Assembly (NCBI GenBank): GCA_964527565.1
Contig: CAZGOY010000013.1
Location: forward strand, 1 to 64,000
DNA length: 64,000 nucleotides
From: JAGXQV01 sp964527565
GTDB lineage: Bacteria > Pseudomonadota > Gammaproteobacteria > Burkholderiales > Sulfuricellaceae
Direction of reading: 5' to 3'
Made by a program: the position numbers and the translations under genes. Each line of letters opens with the position of its first letter. Positions within the stretch are counted from its first letter, which is position 1. The notes under the pieces were generated by a model. The model saw nothing but the letters and a program-made list of their open reading frames with translations, was not told the DNA's origin and did no database searches. Positions 36,221 through 42,771 of this stretch are shown piece by piece.

Positions 36221-36479
36221 AGCGACTCCGTTGTGGTTGGTTGGCCTTCCAGGCCGAAATGATGCGGATTCGTTCATTGCGCAGCGTCCACACCGTTACC
36301 AGAATCCGCCCCTTGCCGCCCATGCCCAGAGAAACAAAACGCTGCTCGCCATCCGCATCCATATCTTCCTGCGTCAGCGTATAAGGATCAAGCAGAACCT
36401 GTTTCGCCTCATCAAAGGTGACCCCCTCGCGCTTGATCGGATTGGTGGCGGTCTTTTCGGGATCGAATTCGATTTCCAT
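36204..36479 (-). CDS. brnT: BrnT toxin
   Basis: A 91-residue RNase of the RelE-like BrnT family: MEIEFDPEKTATNPIKREG, then VTFDEAKQVLLDP, EQRFVSLGMGGKGRILVTVW and the ending RIISAWKANQPQRSRYEQQF (family RxISARKAxxxERxxYE). Lys or Ala replaces some usual Arg residues (SAWKAN). It cleaves RNA to inhibit translation. A well-spaced promoter lies directly upstream and puts the transcription start at or next to the ATG. Confidence 0.88.
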   Translation of the reverse strand: MEIEFDPEKTATNPIKREGVTFDEAKQVLLDPYTLTQEDMDADGEQRFVSLGMGGKGRILVTVWTLRNERIRIISAWKANQPQRSRYEQQF

Positions 36480-36485
36480 TTTTTT

Positions 36486-36514
36486 ATTGTATGCACAATT
36501 GTCGGCATGGTCAA
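36486..36514 (-). promoter_or_regulatory. sigma-70 promoter and operator of brnTA
   Basis: On the minus strand TTGACC (36509-36514) and TACAAT (36486-36491) are separated by exactly 17 bases. The palindrome ACAATTGT (36495-36502) lies in the spacer and is a likely BrnA operator. Six A follow the -10 box, then the brnT ATG, so initiation at the usual distance would fall on the ATG and give a leaderless mRNA. Confidence 0.7.
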
Positions 36515-36613
36515 ACTGACTTGATGCGCGTGGCTTCAATGTGACTACAGTGTGAAATCAGAATCAACACCGTGGAGAGTTGCTATGAGTACCGCAATTC
36601 CACCGTAATTCTA

Positions 36614-36625
36614 CCCCCCCCCCCC
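36614..36625. repeat. 12-base poly-C tract
   Basis: Twelve consecutive C in the gap between brnT and the small-protein/GNAT pair. Tracts of this length are prone to slippage and to sequencing error. No reading frame that would be switched by it was recognised. The remainder of the gap 36515-36726 shows no gene. Confidence 0.85.
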
Positions 36626-36726
36626 GTCATTGCTGTCCGCAACTTTTTCAGCAAACTTGATGCTATTTAATGGCTGGAGTAGAATCAGGCGCGCTGTAAA
36701 TCCCTATGTTAAATGAGATATTTGTC

Positions 36727-36927
36727 ATGAAACGGTCAGTGAAACTACACCCAGCTTCCAAGTCTTCGTTTGCTGCAAGAGCAAAGAGCAGGCTTGTTGC
36801 GCAAGTGGCGTCAATAAAGCCGACCGAGGAAGTTCAAGCCAGGGTTCGGGTTCTTGCCTGCAAGGCACGTAAGGCCAAAGAAGCCAAATTTCTGGATAAA
36901 TACCGCTGCGCCAATCTGGCCGCGTAA
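36727..36927 (+). CDS. small basic protein coupled to a GNAT remnant, antitoxin-like
   Basis: A 66-residue Lys/Arg/Ala-rich protein beginning MKRSVKLHPASKSSFAARAK. I do not recognise the family; it is not DUF1778. Its stop and the next start overlap as TAATG, so it is translated together with the GNAT-like frame, the usual position of the antitoxin of a GNAT toxin. An ATG seven codons upstream (36706) is an alternative. A predicted helix at ASIKPTEEVQARVRVLACKA could be DNA- or toxin-binding. Confidence 0.5.
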   Translation: MKRSVKLHPASKSSFAARAKSRLVAQVASIKPTEEVQARVRVLACKARKAKEAKFLDKYRCANLAA

Positions 36928-37358
36928 TGCTTCCAGGCGACGGGTATGGTTATCTGGCCATACCGGAAGTTGATCGTGGTGTTTTGTCTTCATTCTGTTG
37001 CGGCAAACCCCACTTGGATAAGTTTTTAAAAAACACCGCACTCGCGTTGCATGAATCCCGCCTGGGATTCACCAGTGTGGTATTCCACCAGCAAGTTGAC
37101 GGGCCGGTTGGCTTCTTCACCCTTGCGAACGATGCCATTCCACTGAACGAGTCGGAAAAGTTTGAGCTGCGCCTGCATGACGACATAACCCTGAATTCGT
37201 TTCCAGCGGTGAAAATCGGCAGATTATACGGGGGCAGACCTGTTCAGGTTATACCGGCGATCCGGGCTGCGCTTTATTTCCCGATACATCGTATCGGGTG
37301 CCAGGTCGAGGCCATTTGGCCAAACGACCACGCCATCATTTACTCTCGCGTCCCCTAG
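36927..37358 (+). pseudogene. GNAT-type toxin, truncated by a recombination junction
   Basis: Residues 1-97 look like the N-terminal half of a TacT/AtaT-like acetyltransferase: YLAIPEVDRGVLSSFCCGKPHLDKFL, HESRLGFTSVVFHQ, VGFFTLANDAIPLNESE, ending FPAVKIGRL, where the acetyl-CoA site (RxxGxG) should begin. From about 37224 the frame instead reads the opposite strand of the DUF2442 gene (YGGRPVQVIPAIRAALYFPI and beyond) to a stop at 37358. The acetyl-CoA-binding half and the substrate pocket are gone, so no activity is expected. Confidence 0.7.
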
Positions 37359-37499
37359 CAACTGATCGTCACGCAATGGCTCAAATACCCCCGTACAAAA
37401 TGACAAATCAATGCGCACCACACCACTCAATCCATCTTCAAACCGAACGGCCAACTCGCGAGGCGCGACTGCACGAATTTCAATAACATCCCAATACAT
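37224..37499 (-). CDS. DUF2442 protein, partner of DUF4160
   Basis: A 91-residue protein starting MYWDVIEIRAVAPRELAVRFEDGLSGVVRID, with GVVVWPNGLDLAPDTMYREIK. Homologues of this type normally stop shortly after MYREIK; here the frame runs 16 more residues (KRSPDRRYNLNRSAPV) into DNA left of a junction with the GNAT remnant, so the native stop was lost. It lies 17 bases behind the DUF4160 gene. It is the suspected antitoxin of the pair, function unproven. Confidence 0.78.
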   Translation of the reverse strand: MYWDVIEIRAVAPRELAVRFEDGLSGVVRIDLSFCTGVFEPLRDDQLLGDARVNDGVVVWPNGLDLAPDTMYREIKRSPDRRYNLNRSAPV

Positions 37500-37516
37500 T
37501 ATTGCCCCTCCTAATG

Positions 37517-37777
37517 CTATTTCAAAGGATCAATCGAATTAGGGTGCTGATTGGTTTGGCATAAATCCCAATCGGCCAGCAACTCGTCTTGGTGCAATTC
37601 CGCCCAGTCAAGAACCAACTGGGTTGCCCGACGCGGCAATTCGCCCTCGCTAAGACACAATTCCCTGATATTAACGGTAGCTTTGTATTCCCCATAAGTC
37701 GCATGAAAATGGGGCGGAGCATGTTCATCCCAAAACATTTGGATGAGAATCCCGTAGAACGTGCTGATTGTGGGCAT
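37517..37777 (-). CDS. DUF4160 protein
   Basis: An 86-residue protein with the DUF4160 core MPTISTFYGILIQMFWDEHAPPHFHATYGEYKA, then REGEL-like CLSEGELPRRATQLVLDWAELHQDELLADW. DUF4160/DUF2442 pairs behave as toxin-antitoxin-like cassettes in genome surveys; the biochemical role is unknown. The ATG at 37777 is the family start; the frame opens seven codons earlier. Confidence 0.82.
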   Translation of the reverse strand: MPTISTFYGILIQMFWDEHAPPHFHATYGEYKATVNIRELCLSEGELPRRATQLVLDWAELHQDELLADWDLCQTNQHPNSIDPLK

Positions 37778-37864
37778 GGCGAATCTCAGAAAATGCAAGA
37801 TTCAAATTGTAGCCCAAATCAGCGTAGAGCAATGGGAGTCCGTCCAGCATGGCCCCGGCGGCAG

Positions 37865-37889
37865 AATTAAGGGGTCTGACCCCTTAATT
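37865..37889. repeat. 25-base palindrome, copy A
   Basis: A perfect palindrome with 12-base arms around a single central T, core GGGGTCTGACCCC, flanked by AATTAA/TTAATT. It sits at the left edge of the ParE remnant. Identical copies lie at 38057-38081 and 38142-38166. This is a frequent dispersed element in proteobacteria, probably RAYT-related. Confidence 0.9.
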
Positions 37890-37893
37890 TTCC

Positions 37894-38056
37894 TTACCAG
37901 CGCAGCGATCTGCCTGCTGGTGAATCCGCGCATCGGAGGAAAGCTGGAGGAATTCGAGCCGCGCGAGGTGCGCCGTATTCTGGCCGGGCATTACGAGATG
38001 CGCTACGAAATCCAGGAATCCACGATCTATGTGCTGCGGCTGTGGCATGCGCGTCA
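37894..38056 (+). pseudogene. ParE toxin, C-terminal remnant
   Basis: The frame reads NPRIGGKLEEFEPREVRR, then ILAGHYEMRYEIQESTIYVL and RLWHAR, the last third of a ParE/RelE toxin. The N-terminal two thirds and the true stop are missing. Both ends abut the 25-base palindrome (copies A and B), and the frame continues into each palindrome. It has no start codon or antitoxin of its own. Confidence 0.75.
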
Positions 38057-38095
38057 AATTAAGGGGTCTGACCCCTTAATTGTGACCCCTTAATT
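38057..38095. repeat. 25-base palindrome, copy B, plus an extra half arm
   Basis: 38057-38081 repeats copy A exactly and is followed at 38082-38095 by a second GTGACCCCTTAATT half arm. It replaces the end of the ParE remnant. The preceding bases GCGTCA are shared with copy C (GCGTCA), so the repeated unit is a few bases longer than the palindrome. Confidence 0.88.
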
Positions 38096-38141
38096 GCCCG
38101 TGAGCGACGGGGGTTTTGGTTGTTGCGCCCTCGGTGCGTCA

Positions 38142-38166
38142 AATTAAGGGGTCTGACCCCTTAATT
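38142..38166. repeat. 25-base palindrome, copy C
   Basis: Exact repeat of copies A and B. A degenerate fourth copy is recognisable at 38235-38256. These repeats split the stretch 37800-38389 into short gene scraps and no intact gene is seen in it. Confidence 0.9.
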
Positions 38167-38226
38167 CGTCTGAAGGCGCCGCAGCGCGAGGCGTTGCGGG
38201 TGTTTTTGCACACCTTGACGGGGTGA
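38167..38226 (+). pseudogene. possible C-terminal scrap of an unrelated protein
   Basis: Nineteen codons directly after palindrome C read RLKAPQREALRVFLHTLTG and a TGA. The LxxFLHTLTG ending resembles the C-terminus of cytochrome-c-peroxidase-like proteins. It is too short to be sure. Confidence 0.3.
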
Positions 38227-38389
38227 CGGTCGTGAATTGGTCTGCCCCCTTAATTCTGACCTCAGAGCCGACTTCGATGGGCGCGCGGCTTCGCGCGATC
38301 TAACCTTATTCCTTGGGCGTCATCGGAGTGTTGCTTATCACCGGACATAGAATGATAATCACGTTTCCCGTGCGATTTTGGAGCCAGCC

Positions 38390-38599
38390 ATGAATGTTTA
38401 TTCAGCAGTAATAGAGCGGTGCCCACAAACCGGCCTATTCGTTGGTTTCGTTCCCGGCTTTCCTGGCGCTCATTCTCAGGGGGAAACGCTGGATGAAGTC
38501 AACAACAACCTGCATGAAGTTATTGCTATGCTTCTGGAAGACGGAGAACCTGTGCTTGAGTCCGAGTTTGTTGGGGTACAAAACGTCGCCATTGCATGA
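38390..38599 (+). CDS. hicB: HicB antitoxin
   Basis: A 69-residue short HicB: MNVYSAVIERCPQTGLFVGFVPGFPGAHSQGETLDEVNNNLHEVIAML with the typical partly degenerate RNase-H-like fold and no C-terminal HTH. The ATG follows TTGGAG; a possible earlier start lies four codons upstream. hicA begins three bases after its stop. The order hicB-hicA is seen in many loci. Confidence 0.88.
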   Translation: MNVYSAVIERCPQTGLFVGFVPGFPGAHSQGETLDEVNNNLHEVIAMLLEDGEPVLESEFVGVQNVAIA

Positions 38600-38602
38600 G
38601 TC

Positions 38603-38827
38603 ATGGGCAACACTCCTGTCCTCAAACCCAATGAAGTCGTCGCCATTCTCATCAAACTTGGCTTCTTAGAAGTCCGCCAGCGCGGATCACACAAACAATT
38701 CCACGATGCCACAGGACGCTGCACAACGGTTCCGTTCCATCAAGGTCGTGACATCGCCCCAGTCTTGCTCCGTCAAATCGCCAAAGACATCGGCATCACG
38801 CTTGATGAATTGCTCAAACACAGATAG
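38603..38827 (+). CDS. hicA: HicA toxin
   Basis: A 74-residue dsRBD-like mRNA interferase: KPNEVVAILIKLGFLEVRQRGSHKQFHD, with catalytic His in GSHKQF, then TVPFHQGRDIAPVLLRQIAKDIG. It is inactivated by HicB. The last base of its TAG stop is the first base of the attC-like site, so hicBA plus attC has the shape of an integron gene cassette. Confidence 0.9.
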   Translation: MGNTPVLKPNEVVAILIKLGFLEVRQRGSHKQFHDATGRCTTVPFHQGRDIAPVLLRQIAKDIGITLDELLKHR

Positions 38828-38896
38828 CCCAACCCGGCAGTTCACACGGACGCTGCGCGATAAAGCCGCGCAGCGCCGGTGACTTCTACGTTAGGC
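38827..38896 (+). other. attC-like integron cassette recombination site
   Basis: A 70-base element directly after hicA. The left core is GCCCAAC (38827-38833, RYYYAAC) and the right core GTTAGGC (38890-38896, GTTRRRY). Between them GTTCACACGG pairs with CCGGTGAC leaving an extrahelical A. Inside that, CGCTGCGCG (38851-38859) pairs perfectly with CGCGCAGCG (38867-38875) over a 7-base loop. Core boxes, spacer lengths, imperfect stem and orientation (3' of a cassette gene pair) all match attC sites. No integrase is in the window. Confidence 0.78.
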
Positions 38897-38949
38897 AAGC
38901 GCCCGGTGAGCCGGGTAGGCGGGCGATTTCCCCACCGGCCCATTGGCGT

Positions 38950-41532
38950 TCACGCCTTGGCGAAGCTGAACATCCCTTCCCGGCAATCCACCTTGATGAC
39001 GTCCTTCGGCCCGAAGCGCCCGGCGAGGATTTCCTTTGCCAGGGCGTTTTCCAGGTTGGCCTGGATGGCCCGTTTCAGCGGGCGCGCGCCGAAGATCGGG
39101 TCGAAACCGGCGCTGGCGAGTTCGCTCAGGGCGGCGTCGCTGACTTCCAGGCGCATCTCCATTTGCGCCAGGCGCTTGTCCAGGTATTGCAGCTGGATGC
39201 GGGCGATGGATTTGATGTGCGCTTCGTCCAGGGCGTGGAACACCACCACTTCGTCGATACGGTTGATGAACTCGGGGCGGAAATAGGTTTTCACCTCGCC
39301 CATCACCGCCAGCTTGATGACCTGGTAGTCGTCGCCGGACATCTGCTGGATCATCTGGCTGCCGAGGTTGGAGGTCATAACGATCACGGTGTTCTTGAAA
39401 TCCACCGTGCGCCCCTGGCCGTCGGTCATGCGCCCGTCGTCGAGCACTTGCAGCAGCACGTTGAACACGTCGGGATGCGCTTTTTCCACCTCGTCGAGGA
39501 GGATCACGCTGTAGGGTTTGCGCCGCACCGCTTCGGTCAGATAGCCGCCTTCCTCGTAGCCGACGTAGCCGGGCGGCGCGCCGATCAGGCGCGACACCGA
39601 GTGTTTCTCCATGAATTCGCTCATGTCGATGCGGATCAGGTGTTCTTCGCTGTCGAACAGGAAACCGGCCAGCGTCTTGCACAGTTCGGTTTTGCCCACG
39701 CCGGTGGGGCCGAGGAACAGGAACGAACCGTAGGGCCGGTTGGGGTCGGAAAGCCCGGCGCGCGAGCGGCGGATGGCGTCCGCCACCAGGCGCACGGCCT
39801 CGTCCTGGCCGATCACGCGTTCGTGCAGTTTGTCTTCCATTTTCAGCAGCTTGTCGCGCTCGCCTTCCATCATCTTGGAAACCGGGATGCCGGTGGCGCG
39901 CGACACCACTTCGGCGATTTCCTCCGCGCCCACTTCGGTGCGCAGCAACTGGTTGGGCTTGGGGGCCGCAGCGCCGCTGCTGTCGGCGTGCTTCAATTGC
40001 GCTTCGAGTTGCGGCAGGCTTCCGTATTGCAGTTCGGAAACCTTCTGCCAGTCGCCCTTGCGCTTGGCGGCTTCCATTTCCACCTTGAGCTTGTCGATTT
40101 CCTCCTTGATGTGCTGGCTGCCCTGCACCTGGGCTTTTTCGGCCTTCCACACTTCTTCCAGGTCATTGTATTCGCGCTGCAACTTGACGATTTCGGCGTC
40201 GAGCAGGCCGAGGCGTTTTTTCGAAGCCTCGTCCTTCTCGCGCTTCACCGCTTCGCGCTCGATCTTTAACTGGATCAGGCGGCGGTCGAGCTTGTCCATC
40301 ACTTCCGGCTTGGAATCGATTTCCATGCGGATGCGCGCGGCGGCTTCGTCGATCAGGTCGATGGCCTTGTCCGGCAGGAAGCGGTCTGTGATGTAGCGGT
40401 GCGACAGTTCCGCCGCCGCGATGATGGCCGGGTCGGTGATGTCCACGCCGTGGTGCAGCTCGTATTTTTCCTGCAAGCCGCGCAGGATGGCGATGGTGTC
40501 CTCGACGCTCGGCTCGTCGATCAGCACCTTCTGGAAACGGCGCTCCAGCGCGGCGTCCTTTTCGATATATTTGCGGTATTCGTCCAGGGTGGTGGCGCCG
40601 ATGCAATGCAGTTCGCCGCGCGCCAGGGCGGGTTTGAGCATGTTGCCGGCATCCATCGCCCCTTCCGCCTTGCCCGCGCCGACCATGGTGTGCAGCTCGT
40701 CGATAAAGAGGATGATGCGGCCTTCGTCCTGCGCGACTTCCTTCAACACCGATTTCAGACGTTCTTCGAATTCGCCGCGATACTTGGCGCCCGCCAGCAA
40801 GCCGGCCATGTCGAGCACCAGTACCTTCTTGCCCTTCAGGGTTTCCGGCACCTCATTGTTGACGATGCGTTGCGCCAATCCTTCGACGATGGCGGTCTTG
40901 CCCACCCCCGGCTCGCCGATCAGCACCGGGTTGTTCTTGGTGCGGCGTTGCAGCACCTGGATGGCGCGGCGGATTTCATCGTCGCGCCCGATCACCGGGT
41001 CGAGCTTGCCCATGCGGGCGCGCTCGGTCAGGTCGAGGGTGTATTTTTTCAGCGCCTCGCGCTGCCCCTCGGCTTCCGGGTTGTGCACCGCCTCGCCGCC
41101 GCGCACCGCGTTGATCGCCTGTTCCAGCGCGGTCTTGCCGGCGCCGTGTTCCTTCAGCAGGCGCCCACACTCGCCCTTGTCGTCGCACAGCGCCAGCAGG
41201 AACAATTCGCTGGCGATGAACTGGTCGCCGCGTTTTTGCGCTTCCTTGTCGGTGAGGTTGAGCAGGTTGCCCAGATCGCGCGACACCGACACCTCGCCGC
41301 CGTGGCCTTCCACCTTGGGCAGACGCTCCACGGCCTTGGTCAGGGCGGATTTCAACCCGCCGGTGTTGACCCCCGCCCGCGCCAGCAGCGACGCGGTGCC
41401 GCCGTCTTCCTGGGCCAGCAGCGCCAGCAGCAGATGCTGCGCCTCGATGAACTGGTTGTCCTGGCCGACTGCCAGGCTCTGTGCATCGCTCAAAGCCTGC
41501 TGGAATTTGGTGGTGAGTTTGTCCAAGCGCAT
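38950..41532 (-). CDS. clpB: ATP-dependent disaggregase ClpB
   Basis: An 860-residue AAA+ chaperone. N-terminal substrate domain (MRLDKLTTKFQQALSDAQSLA), NBD1 with GEPGVGKTAIVEGLAQR, the middle coiled-coil (about 410-525) that contacts DnaK, and NBD2 with FLGPTGVGKTELCK. It rescues aggregated proteins with DnaK/DnaJ. A consensus heat-shock promoter lies directly upstream. It converges on the hicBA/attC cassette and diverges from the Hpt-HD-GYP gene. Confidence 0.96.
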   Translation of the reverse strand: MRLDKLTTKFQQALSDAQSLAVGQDNQFIEAQHLLLALLAQEDGGTASLLARAGVNTGGLKSALTKAVERLPKVEGHGGEVSVSRDLGNLLNLTDKEAQKRGDQFIASELFLLALCDDKGECGRLLKEHGAGKTALEQAINAVRGGEAVHNPEAEGQREALKKYTLDLTERARMGKLDPVIGRDDEIRRAIQVLQRRTKNNPVLIGEPGVGKTAIVEGLAQRIVNNEVPETLKGKKVLVLDMAGLLAGAKYRGEFEERLKSVLKEVAQDEGRIILFIDELHTMVGAGKAEGAMDAGNMLKPALARGELHCIGATTLDEYRKYIEKDAALERRFQKVLIDEPSVEDTIAILRGLQEKYELHHGVDITDPAIIAAAELSHRYITDRFLPDKAIDLIDEAAARIRMEIDSKPEVMDKLDRRLIQLKIEREAVKREKDEASKKRLGLLDAEIVKLQREYNDLEEVWKAEKAQVQGSQHIKEEIDKLKVEMEAAKRKGDWQKVSELQYGSLPQLEAQLKHADSSGAAAPKPNQLLRTEVGAEEIAEVVSRATGIPVSKMMEGERDKLLKMEDKLHERVIGQDEAVRLVADAIRRSRAGLSDPNRPYGSFLFLGPTGVGKTELCKTLAGFLFDSEEHLIRIDMSEFMEKHSVSRLIGAPPGYVGYEEGGYLTEAVRRKPYSVILLDEVEKAHPDVFNVLLQVLDDGRMTDGQGRTVDFKNTVIVMTSNLGSQMIQQMSGDDYQVIKLAVMGEVKTYFRPEFINRIDEVVVFHALDEAHIKSIARIQLQYLDKRLAQMEMRLEVSDAALSELASAGFDPIFGARPLKRAIQANLENALAKEILAGRFGPKDVIKVDCREGMFSFAKA

Positions 41533-41570
41533 GGTGCCGTCCTTTCATGAAGTAGTCCTGTTGCATCCCA

Positions 41571-41598
41571 AGATGGGGAAAGCGCAGCCTATTTCAAG
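41571..41598 (-). promoter_or_regulatory. sigma-32 (RpoH) promoter of clpB
   Basis: On the minus strand CTTGAAA (41592-41598) and CCCCATCT (41571-41578) are 13 bases apart, an essentially perfect heat-shock promoter. The start codon of clpB is about 38 bases downstream, giving a leader of about 30 bases. Confidence 0.88.
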
Positions 41599-41670
41599 GG
41601 TAGGTGATTTTTCCCACAAAAACCGGGCTTTCGACTAAACTTTCCCGCACAAAACAAGGGAGGCGGTACC

Positions 41671-42771
41671 ATGAACCTGACAGCACTGACCCAGCCACGC
41701 ATCGAGGATCCCGTCGCGCTGGAGGAATTCAAGGACGACCTGACCGATCTCGCACCGAAAATCGAACAGGATATCGCGCGCCTCAAACATGCTCCCGATG
41801 ACCGCACCATCATCGCCAACCTGTTCCGGGCCGTGCACAACATCAAGGGGGATGCTGCCTTGTGCAAGGTGGAGATGGGGGTCATCATCGCGCACCCCAT
41901 CGAGCATTTGCTCGAACGCCTGCGCGAGGGGAAACTGGCTTTCAGCGAACTGCTGGGCGAAGTGATCCTGGTGGCGATAGACCGCCTGGAACTGGCGGCG
42001 GAAGCGTTGGTCGCCCGTCGGCCCATCACCCATCTGCGCTTGGTGGAACTGGCGCAGGAGCTGGAAAAAATGAACCAGGCTGCGCCCGGTCAGCTGAACG
42101 AGGCCGCAGCCCAACTGATCCAGGCGGTCACCGGTTTCCATCCTTCCTTCGCCAAGCCTTCCGCGACCGAAAAAAAGCCTGCCGCGCCGCGTGCCGATCA
42201 GGCACAGGCCGCCGACCTGCGATTCTTTCACACCCTGGCGCACCGCTACGAGACGCGTTCCCCGCATTTCAAGGGACGCACGGCGCGCATCACGCGGCTT
42301 GCCCTGGAAACCAACCAGACCGCCGGACGGCCGATCGACCCGGTGCAGTTGCAGGCGGCGGTGTATATGCACGATGTCGGCATGATGTTCCTGCCCGAGC
42401 CGGTGTGGCTGAAAGTCGGGCAGATGAGCGCCGAGGACAAGAAACTGCTGGCGCTCCATCCCAGCTACGGCGCCGGTTTGCTGGAGCGCATGAACGGTTG
42501 GCAGGAAGCCGCAGAAATCGTGCGCCAGCACCATGAAATGCCGGATGGCGCCGGCTATCCAGATGGCCGCCACAGCGCAGAGATTTGCCCCGGCGCCAAG
42601 ATTCTCGCCATCGTCGATGCGTTCGAAGCGGTCATGCTCAAGCACAGCCACCGCGGCCACAGCCGCTCGACCCTGCGCGCCATCGCCGAAATCAATGCCT
42701 GCGACAAGCAGTTCGCGCCGGAGTGGGTGGGGCCCTTTAATAGCGTGGTTCGCAGGATGATCGAAACTTGA
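41671..42771 (+). CDS. Hpt domain / HD-GYP domain protein
   Basis: A 366-residue protein. Residues about 15-120 form a histidine phosphotransfer domain with phospho-His in AVHNIKGDAALCK. After a Pro/Ala-rich linker (about 150-175) an HD-GYP domain spans about 180-360 with HDVGM, LLALHPSYGAGLL and HHEMPDGAGYPDG. HD-GYP proteins hydrolyse c-di-GMP; the usual Lys of HDIGK is Met here. Joining Hpt to HD-GYP suggests that phosphorelay input sets the output. A GGGAGG site precedes the ATG. It overlaps the diguanylate cyclase gene by four bases. Confidence 0.85.
   Translation: MNLTALTQPRIEDPVALEEFKDDLTDLAPKIEQDIARLKHAPDDRTIIANLFRAVHNIKGDAALCKVEMGVIIAHPIEHLLERLREGKLAFSELLGEVILVAIDRLELAAEALVARRPITHLRLVELAQELEKMNQAAPGQLNEAAAQLIQAVTGFHPSFAKPSATEKKPAAPRADQAQAADLRFFHTLAHRYETRSPHFKGRTARITRLALETNQTAGRPIDPVQLQAAVYMHDVGMMFLPEPVWLKVGQMSAEDKKLLALHPSYGAGLLERMNGWQEAAEIVRQHHEMPDGAGYPDGRHSAEICPGAKILAIVDAFEAVMLKHSHRGHSRSTLRAIAEINACDKQFAPEWVGPFNSVVRRMIET

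Noticed and set aside
37865..38256. CRISPR-like spaced repeats
   Set aside because: Palindromic units with irregular spacing and gene remnants between them, no cas genes; REP-type elements instead.
38281..38318. Possible second attC at the left side of hicBA
   Set aside because: A GCGCGG/CGCGCG hairpin, ATCTAAC and CTTGGGC are present, but the left half does not pair and the right core lacks the G of GTTRRRY.
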